Source: Shimia sp. R9_2
Lineage (GTDB): Bacteria > Pseudomonadota > Alphaproteobacteria > Rhodobacterales > Rhodobacteraceae
Assembly (NCBI RefSeq): GCF_017743735.1
Contig: NZ_JAGHRO010000004.1
Location: forward strand, 1 to 64,000
DNA length: 64,000 nt
Direction of reading: 5' to 3'
Of this stretch, positions 59,294-64,000 are shown piece by piece. The notes beneath the pieces were generated by a model. The model was not told the DNA's origin. It saw only the letters and a program-made list of their open reading frames with translations, and made no database searches. The position numbers were made by a program, and so were the translations under genes. Within the stretch, counting starts at the first letter, position 1. Each line of letters opens with the position of its first letter.

Positions 59294-59779
59294 ATGAAAT
59301 TTGAGATCAATCGCCGCCAGCTGATGCTTGCAGGTGCTGCCCTGATGCTGGCGCGCCCTGCCTTTGCACAATCCACCGTCGACATTCAGATGCTGAACAA
59401 ACACCCTGAAGACAAGAAACGCCGCATGGTGTTCCATCCGCTCATTCAGGTTGCGCAAGCCGGAGACACGGTGCGCTTTGTCTCTGAGGACAAAGGCCAC
59501 AACAGCGAAAGCATAGAGGGCATGCTCCCCGAAGGCGTCGACACCTGGAAAAGCAAGATCAGCAAAGATTTTGAGATCACGCTCGATGTGCCGGGTTTCT
59601 ATGGCTACAAATGCACCCCGCATGCCAGCATGGGGATGGCTGGCCTGATCATCGTGCAGGGCGACGGCATGATGGCCAACTATGATGCGGCCAAAGGCGT
59701 GAAGCACAAAGGCCGGATGCAGAAAGCCTGGGACGCGATCTGGGAACAGGTTGAGGCCGAAGGACTGGCGCAGGCCTAA
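59294..59779 (+). CDS. Pseudoazurin
   Basis: The 161-aa blue copper protein has a signal peptide (MKFEINRRQLMLAGAALMLA, cut near ARPAFAQ). The four copper ligands are His in DKGHNSES, Cys and His in YGYKCTPHASMGM, and Met in the same segment. Pseudoazurins shuttle electrons in the periplasm to nitrite or nitrous oxide reductase and other acceptors; none of those enzymes is in the window. The neighbouring divergent multihaem operon suggests a partner. A strong terminator follows. Confidence 0.93.
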   Translation: MKFEINRRQLMLAGAALMLARPAFAQSTVDIQMLNKHPEDKKRRMVFHPLIQVAQAGDTVRFVSEDKGHNSESIEGMLPEGVDTWKSKISKDFEITLDVPGFYGYKCTPHASMGMAGLIIVQGDGMMANYDAAKGVKHKGRMQKAWDAIWEQVEAEGLAQA

Positions 59780-59807
59780 CGTCCCGCAAATCAAACACGA
59801 AAATCAA

Positions 59808-59839
59808 AAGGGGCGTCCAACACGCCCCTTCTTTTTTTT
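59808..59839 (+). terminator. Terminator of the pseudoazurin gene
   Basis: AAGGGGCGT (59808-59816) pairs with ACGCCCCTT (59822-59830) around CCAAC and is followed by C and eight T residues. Confidence 0.92.
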
Positions 59840-59877
59840 GCTGCGTCACCCACCGATCGCCCCGCCAGTCGCGCAAA

Positions 59878-59915
59878 AGAAAAGGGCCCGCAAATCTGCG
59901 AGCCCTTTCTTTTTT
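59878..59915 (-). terminator. Terminator of the rplM-rpsI operon
   Basis: On the minus strand AAAGGGCTCGCA and TGCGGGCCCTTT form a stem with one mismatch, followed by TCTTTTGC. The other strand also has a T run after the stem, so it may work in both directions. Confidence 0.82.
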
Positions 59916-59931
59916 GCATGTTGTCCTGCGA

Positions 59932-60417
59932 TTAACGCTTGGAGAACTGGAACGAACGACGCGCTTTGCGCTTACCGTATTTCTTACGTTCCACAACGCG
60001 GCTGTCGCGGGTCAGGAAGCCAGCGGCTTTCAGAGGTGCGCGCAGGGAGGGTTCATAAAGCTGCAGAGCTTTAGAAATACCGTGCTTCACCGCACCGGCC
60101 TGACCGGTCAGACCGCCACCTTTCACTGTGGCATATACGTCGAATTCACCTTCTACGCCGGCAACCTGGAAAGGCTGGCGCAGGATCAGCTGCAGAACCG
60201 GACGCGCAAAGTACTTGTCCTGGTCTTTGCCGTTCACGATGACCTTGCCGGAGCCCGGCTTGATCCAAACGCGGGCAACAGCGTCTTTACGTTTACCGGT
60301 CGCGTAGGAGCGGCCCAGTTCGTCGCGCACTGGCTCACGAGGAGCCGCAACTTCTACAACAGCTTCTTCACCGGCTACGGCGTTCAGCTCTTCAAGCGAG
60401 TTGATTTGATCAGCCAT
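59932..60417 (-). CDS. rpsI: 30S ribosomal protein S9
   Basis: The 161-aa protein has the S9 core starting [20 protein letters not shown] and the C-terminal [20 protein letters not shown] then FSKR, the tail that reaches the P-site tRNA. An N-terminal extension of about 35 residues is common in Alphaproteobacteria. It lies 3 bases after rplM, the universal pairing. Confidence 0.98.
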   Translation of the reverse strand: MADQINSLEELNAVAGEEAVVEVAAPREPVRDELGRSYATGKRKDAVARVWIKPGSGKVIVNGKDQDKYFARPVLQLILRQPFQVAGVEGEFDVYATVKGGGLTGQAGAVKHGISKALQLYEPSLRAPLKAAGFLTRDSRVVERKKYGKRKARRSFQFSKR

Positions 60418-60420
60418 TGA

Positions 60421-60882
60421 TTAGCTCCGGGTGTTCTTGCTGTTCATGGACTTAACGTCCAGGACTTCAGGCGCTTGTGCTTCATGCGGATGCTCGGCAC
60501 CAGCGTATACACGCAGGTTAGTCATCTGCTTGCGGGACAGGCGGTTGCCAGGCAGCATGCGCTGAACGGCTTTGGTCACCACGCGCTCTGGGTGCTCGCC
60601 TTCCAGGATCTGACCTGCAGTGCGGGATTTGATGCCGCCTGGGTGGCCGGTGTGCCAGAAGTAGTTCTTGTCAGAACGCTTCTTACCGGTCAGCTGGATT
60701 TTGTCCGCGTTGATCACGATGACATTGTCACCCATGTCCATGTGCGGGGTGAAGGACGCCTTGTGCTTGCCGCGCAGGCGCATGGCGACGATCGAAGCAA
60801 GACGGCCCAGCACCACGCCTTCGGCGTCGATGATGATCCATTTCTTCTCGATGTCTGCCGGAGTAGCAGAGAAGGTTTTCAT
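60421..60882 (-). CDS. rplM: 50S ribosomal protein L13
   Basis: The 153-aa protein matches L13 throughout: [20 protein letters not shown], then [36 protein letters not shown] and [18 protein letters not shown]. It is the first gene of the rplM-rpsI operon. About 170 bases upstream to 61050 hold the promoter and leader. Confidence 0.98.
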   Translation of the reverse strand: MKTFSATPADIEKKWIIIDAEGVVLGRLASIVAMRLRGKHKASFTPHMDMGDNVIVINADKIQLTGKKRSDKNYFWHTGHPGGIKSRTAGQILEGEHPERVVTKAVQRMLPGNRLSRKQMTNLRVYAGAEHPHEAQAPEVLDVKSMNSKNTRS

Positions 60883-61050
60883 ATTAGGTCTTCCAGATTG
60901 GTTGACGGGTTGGCCGGGAATCCCGGCACGCCGGTCTCTCCAGTAAATGATGGGCGGGTTATAAAGCAGCTATGCGTCACGTCAAGCGGTGTAAATCCAA
61001 AATAAGTACACAAAAACAATAGCTTGCAAAATAGGTATTATTTTACCCCA

Positions 61051-62442
61051 TCAATTTTCATTCAAAAGAGGCGGTTTCGCCAGCAAACGCGAGACAGTTT
61101 CCAATGCGGCCTGCAATTCGCTCACCGGCAATTCCGGTGCGAGGGCAATCCGAACGGCATTTGGCGCCTGCCCATCCGGCAGGGCGTATTCATCCGCAGA
61201 TTTGATCCTTATGCCTTCTGCATCACAGGCCCGCACAAAAGTGGACCCGCGCCAGCCCTGTGGCAAACGCAGCCAGATGAACGGCACATCCGGTCGCCAG
61301 CGAATGTTCCAGCTGCCCAGAATGTTCACGGCCACTCGGACACGCTCATCAATCGCAGCCAACACACGCCGCTTGATACCATCCGCCTGCCCGTTCAGGA
61401 TCAGCTCTGCACAGATGTCCAACATCGGCTGCGGCACACCGTAAAAATTGGATTGCGCCACATGCCGCGCCTGCTGCGCCCGCCCTTCCGGCGGCACAAG
61501 AAAGCCGAAGCGCAAAGCAGAGGAGACTGCCTTTGTCAGCGAGCCAAGATACCAAGTGCGGTCTGGGCACAGAACGCGGTAAGACGGCACGTCTGTTGGG
61601 GAAATGGCATAACAATCGTCCTCAACAATCTGCACATTGTATCGCCGCGCCAGTGCCGCGATCTCCTGACGCCTTTCCAGCGGCGTGTGAATGGCCGTTG
61701 GGCTGTGCGCTTGAGCAGAGGTCATCAGAACCTGCCCCCCATGTCGCCGCAACGCCTCTTCCAGCCGATCCGGGCGAATGCCATGTTGATCCAGACCAAT
61801 GCCAATCACCTCTGCACGCAGCAGGCGACAAGCGTGGCGCACCCCCGGGAAGGTGATTTCTTCGGTCAGCACCACGGGGGACGCCCCATGCAGGCAGGAT
61901 TGCAAGGCAATCATCGAGGCACTCTGCGCCCCCAGCGTCAGAACCACGTCATCTGCTGAAATACGGCCCGCTATGTCCTGTCCGATCCACTGCACAACCG
62001 CTTCGCGTGCGACCTTATCTGTTGTTGAGTCAGGGCATAGCAAATAGCGCGACCCTTCCTTCAAGGTCTGCGCCATGGCCGCGCGAATGGCGCCGTCCTG
62101 CCCGACATCCGGCACACGGACAGCCCGCAGATCAATATCGCCGCTCTGACTGTCCGTCACCAAAGGATCCGGCCCTGCCAAAGGCGCACCGCGACCCTCG
62201 GCCACAAAGGTGCCGCGTCCTACAGTGGTTTCCAGCAACCCCTCTTCCACAGCGAGCTTGTAAGCGCGGGCGACCGTTCCCGGTGTGATCCCAAGATCCC
62301 ATGCCAGATCCCGCACCGTTGGCAACTTTTCCCCCACAGGCAGCTGCCCGCCATGCACGGCACAACGAAGTGATTGTACCAACACGAGATACTTCGGATC
62401 GGTACAATTTTCAAAAACAGGCGGCCAAAATGTACCAGTCAC
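61051..62442 (-). CDS. MocR-type GntR/aminotransferase regulator
   Basis: The 463-aa protein has an N-terminal GntR winged helix (about residues 18-85, GEKLPTVRDLAWDLGITPGT then VARAYKLAVEEGLL) and a class I aminotransferase-like domain. The PLP lysine is in TWYLGSLTKAVSSALRFGFL and a conserved region is VVLTLGAQSASMIALQSCLH. MocR regulators use PLP or an amino compound as signal and usually control a divergent neighbour. The facing gene here encodes a DUF1127 protein, and the shared region has repeated ATTGTATCA elements. It starts MTGTFWPPVFENC at 62442. Confidence 0.9.
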   Translation of the reverse strand: MTGTFWPPVFENCTDPKYLVLVQSLRCAVHGGQLPVGEKLPTVRDLAWDLGITPGTVARAYKLAVEEGLLETTVGRGTFVAEGRGAPLAGPDPLVTDSQSGDIDLRAVRVPDVGQDGAIRAAMAQTLKEGSRYLLCPDSTTDKVAREAVVQWIGQDIAGRISADDVVLTLGAQSASMIALQSCLHGASPVVLTEEITFPGVRHACRLLRAEVIGIGLDQHGIRPDRLEEALRRHGGQVLMTSAQAHSPTAIHTPLERRQEIAALARRYNVQIVEDDCYAISPTDVPSYRVLCPDRTWYLGSLTKAVSSALRFGFLVPPEGRAQQARHVAQSNFYGVPQPMLDICAELILNGQADGIKRRVLAAIDERVRVAVNILGSWNIRWRPDVPFIWLRLPQGWRGSTFVRACDAEGIRIKSADEYALPDGQAPNAVRIALAPELPVSELQAALETVSRLLAKPPLLNEN

Positions 62443-62457
62443 AATGTTTTCCTCGCC

Positions 62458-62518
62458 ATTGTATCACGCCAAAGCTACACAATCAGTGTAACAAACTTGA
62501 GGATTGTATCAATACAAT
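62458..62518. promoter_or_regulatory. Candidate MocR operator repeats
   Basis: ATTGTATCA occurs at 62458-62466 and 62503-62511, 45 bases apart in direct orientation. The second copy is part of an inverted repeat, ATTGTAT-CA-ATACAAT (62503-62518). MocR regulators often bind direct repeats in the divergent region. The second site lies 14 bases before the DUF1127 start codon, suitable for repression. Confidence 0.55.
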
Positions 62519-62531
62519 ATTGGAGACGACC

Positions 62532-62762
62532 ATGACAATGACCACGACACACCTCGAAAGCCTGACCAGCCACGCCGCCAATGCGCAACTTCCTGTTGCG
62601 GCACGCCTCGCGCTGTCTTTCGCAGCTGTGGTCACCGCATGGGATCAGCGCGCACGCACCCGCCGTGCCCTCTCCAAACTCGACGCAGCGCAGCTCAAAG
62701 ACATCGGCGTATCGCTCGCAGACGCCCGCGCGGAAGTCGAAAAGAAGATGTGGCAAATCTGA
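62532..62762 (+). CDS. DUF1127 protein
   Basis: The 76-aa product has the DUF1127 C-terminus: WDQRARTRRALSKLDAAQLK then DIGVSLADARAEVEKKMW. The Arg-rich helix and LKDIGVS turn are typical; short relatives act in RNA turnover or phosphate-linked regulation in Agrobacterium and Rhodobacter. TTGGAGACGACC precedes the ATG at 62532. It faces the MocR regulator and has its own terminator. Confidence 0.88.
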   Translation: MTMTTTHLESLTSHAANAQLPVAARLALSFAAVVTAWDQRARTRRALSKLDAAQLKDIGVSLADARAEVEKKMWQI

Positions 62763-62788
62763 CTCCCGTCAGTTGCCTCTTCCCCCCT

Positions 62789-62817
62789 GGGCCGGGTTCA
62801 TCCCGGCCCTTTTTTTT
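62789..62817 (+). terminator. Terminator of the DUF1127 gene
   Basis: GGGCCGGG (62789-62796) pairs with CCCGGCCC (62802-62809) around TTCAT, followed by eight T residues. Confidence 0.93.
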
Positions 62818-63466
62818 ATTCTGCTCCATAGCGCCGGTGCAAATCCCAGATCAAACCAAAACTCAAAACAGCTGGTCCGGGAGCTGAAGCAACCCCGCCA
62901 GCACGCAACGCTTGCGACACCCAGCTGTTGCAAGTTTGGAAGGCATGATACTGTCCGCTGCCCTCATAAAACGCCCCCACGCCATAAAGACCTGGTCCTA
63001 GCTGGTTCGTCGATACCGCTCCGGATTCAACAAAGCGAAGCATTTCGGACAGGGCGTCGGCTGAAATATGTAGAGTTATGTATTCGGAACTGCGAAAAAC
63101 AATCTCCGGATTTCCCCGCCCTGTCGCGATATGCAAAACGCTTCTACTCGGTACCAACAAGGCCTTTAGGCCAATGGCAAGTGTGACGTCCCGAAATGTT
63201 GGGACTTCGAAATAGAACCCCGCATCCCCCCAGCCAAATTCGAACCACTCGGCGTCTGGAAACTGCTTCAACCAATCGACGGAGTTCCTATCTCCCAAGG
63301 TCTCAAGCACAGAACGCGGCAATACCAACCCTGTATGATAACCGTGATCGAACACCCAAATGCGTGTACCCTTGTCAGTATCAATCGGATCACCACGTTC
63401 AATCGCAACAAAGCGGCTGACCATCCCAACCAACAAAATCAGAACGATGTACCAAACCCACCTCAC
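62816..63466 (-). CDS. DUF2459 / TIGR02117 family protein
   Basis: The 216-aa protein starts with a membrane anchor (MRWVWYIVLILLVGMVSRFV). It then has the family segments HGYHTGLVLPRSVLE, EWFEFGWGDAGFYFEVPTFR and the late FQTCNSWVSQALRAGG. The Cys in CNSW and the His in HGYHTG suggest an NlpC/P60-like papain fold on the periplasmic side, but activity is unproven. The start overlaps the stop of the upstream thioesterase gene by 4 bases. Confidence 0.85.
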   Translation of the reverse strand: MRWVWYIVLILLVGMVSRFVAIERGDPIDTDKGTRIWVFDHGYHTGLVLPRSVLETLGDRNSVDWLKQFPDAEWFEFGWGDAGFYFEVPTFRDVTLAIGLKALLVPSRSVLHIATGRGNPEIVFRSSEYITLHISADALSEMLRFVESGAVSTNQLGPGLYGVGAFYEGSGQYHAFQTCNSWVSQALRAGGVASAPGPAVLSFGLIWDLHRRYGAE

Positions 63467-63885
63467 GATTTAGGCGGGATCGCATAGGTCATATTGGCCC
63501 GCGCCACCGGCATCTCTTCCCCCTCGGAATAGATCAGAATGCTTGTCACTGACAGGCTGCGCCCAAGCTTCAAAAGCGTCGCCTTCGCAATCAGGTCTTT
63601 GCCAGACGCCGGTTTGCGCATGAAATCCAGCGAACAATTGGTGGTTACCGTCAGCGCCTCTTTGCCAATGCAAGCCATGGTCGCCACATAGGCTGCCACA
63701 TCGGCCAGCGCGAACATCGACGGCCCCGAAACCGTGCCCCCCGGGCGCAGATGCCGCTCCGCCACCATCAGACGCATCACCGTGTTGGTGCCATCAATAT
63801 GCTCCACCACAAAATCGTCTTTGACCTGCGGAAAGACCGACTGCAGCCAATCGGTCATTTCTTCTGCACTCATCACTGCTTGCAT
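63463..63885 (-). CDS. PaaI-type hotdog thioesterase
   Basis: The 140-aa protein is a hotdog-fold acyl-CoA thioesterase of the PaaI family. GGTVSGPSMFALADVAAYVA (about residues 48-67) holds the acidic catalytic residue, and TTNCSLDFMRKPASGKDLIA (about 80-99) is the conserved strand. GGGAGGAAAAGT precedes ATG 63885. The divergent gene beyond its start encodes an enoyl-CoA hydratase-like enzyme, which suggests a link to acyl-CoA metabolism. Confidence 0.88.
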   Translation of the reverse strand: MQAVMSAEEMTDWLQSVFPQVKDDFVVEHIDGTNTVMRLMVAERHLRPGGTVSGPSMFALADVAAYVATMACIGKEALTVTTNCSLDFMRKPASGKDLIAKATLLKLGRSLSVTSILIYSEGEEMPVARANMTYAIPPKS

Positions 63886-63941
63886 ACTTTTCCTCCCTGC
63901 CCTCTGGGGTTACCGTTGCCGCAAACGTCAGGGAGGGCAAG

Positions 63942-64000
63942 ATGACAATTCTGGAACGTCGCGACACGGAAGCGGTGGCACATCTCACGATGAATGCGCC
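63942..64000 (+). CDS. Enoyl-CoA hydratase/isomerase family protein, N-terminal fragment
   Basis: Only 19 codons are seen before the window ends: MTILERRDTEAVAHLTMNA and a further Pro. This is the usual start of crotonase-family proteins, in which a VAxLTMN-x-P strand leads to the CoA-binding loop. GGGAGGGCAAG precedes the ATG. The specific reaction cannot be told from this fragment. Confidence 0.75.
   Translation, partial: MTILERRDTEAVAHLTMNA

Overview
The window looks like chromosome of a marine alphaproteobacterium of the Rhodobacteraceae (Roseobacter group). This rests on gene content and style: a GapR/DUF2312 protein, DUF1127, an ScfR-type fatty-acyl regulator, a PmpAB/persulfide-dioxygenase sulfur module, cobalt-type nitrile hydratase, PPK2, rplM-rpsI and typical GC-rich coding. 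No species can be named from sequence alone.

The left quarter (1 to about 17.4 kb) is accessory DNA. It opens with the end of an IS3-family element (1-127), then a three-gene operon of small unknown proteins (651-1705). Next come a membrane protein coupled to a DndC-like sulfurtransferase (1732-3493) and a minus-strand type I restriction-modification operon. Its transcription order is hsdR, hsdS, TIR protein, PD-(D/E)XK/DUF5655 protein, hsdM (11117 to 3534). A serine-recombinase cassette follows (11459-13972). Its main recombinase carries two in-frame TGA codons and its reading frame runs into a tRNA-Thr(TGT) gene. A second segment (14011-17386) holds a large HEPN-type protein, a small protein and an IS5-family element. 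It ends at a 41-bp repeat of the 5' half of the same tRNA. The picture is of tandem insertions at a tRNA-Thr gene, forming a defence-rich island.

From 17.4 kb onward the sequence is ordinary chromosome. 17.5-23.1 kb holds an iron permease, a sulfotransferase-like protein, GapR and a FadJ-type fatty acid oxidation enzyme. 23.2-25.5 kb is a sulfide/persulfide detoxification operon. 25.5-39.2 kb starts with a FliM/FliN-related protein, followed by what reads as an acetate or short-chain-acid control and uptake locus. That locus contains a solute-symporter histidine kinase, a small membrane protein, a CheY-like regulator, an ScfR/RamB-type regulator, a complete LIV-type ABC transporter and acetyl-CoA synthetase.

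39.2-49.6 kb contains an AT-richer orphan gene, an EamA permease, thiamine pyrophosphokinase, a very acidic large protein, DUF4166 and DCC proteins, DUF2842, purA, the cobalt nitrile hydratase operon and secG. 49.8-56.9 kb holds pyrG, an ATPase, metA, an alpha/beta hydrolase, ppk2, a TetR regulator and an unknown protein. 57-59.8 kb encodes a redox module: pentaheme cytochrome c, a DUF3365 haem protein and a b-type membrane protein, with pseudoazurin divergent from it. The window ends with rpsI/rplM, a MocR-type regulator facing a DUF1127 gene, a DUF2459 protein, a PaaI thioesterase and the start of an enoyl-CoA hydratase gene.
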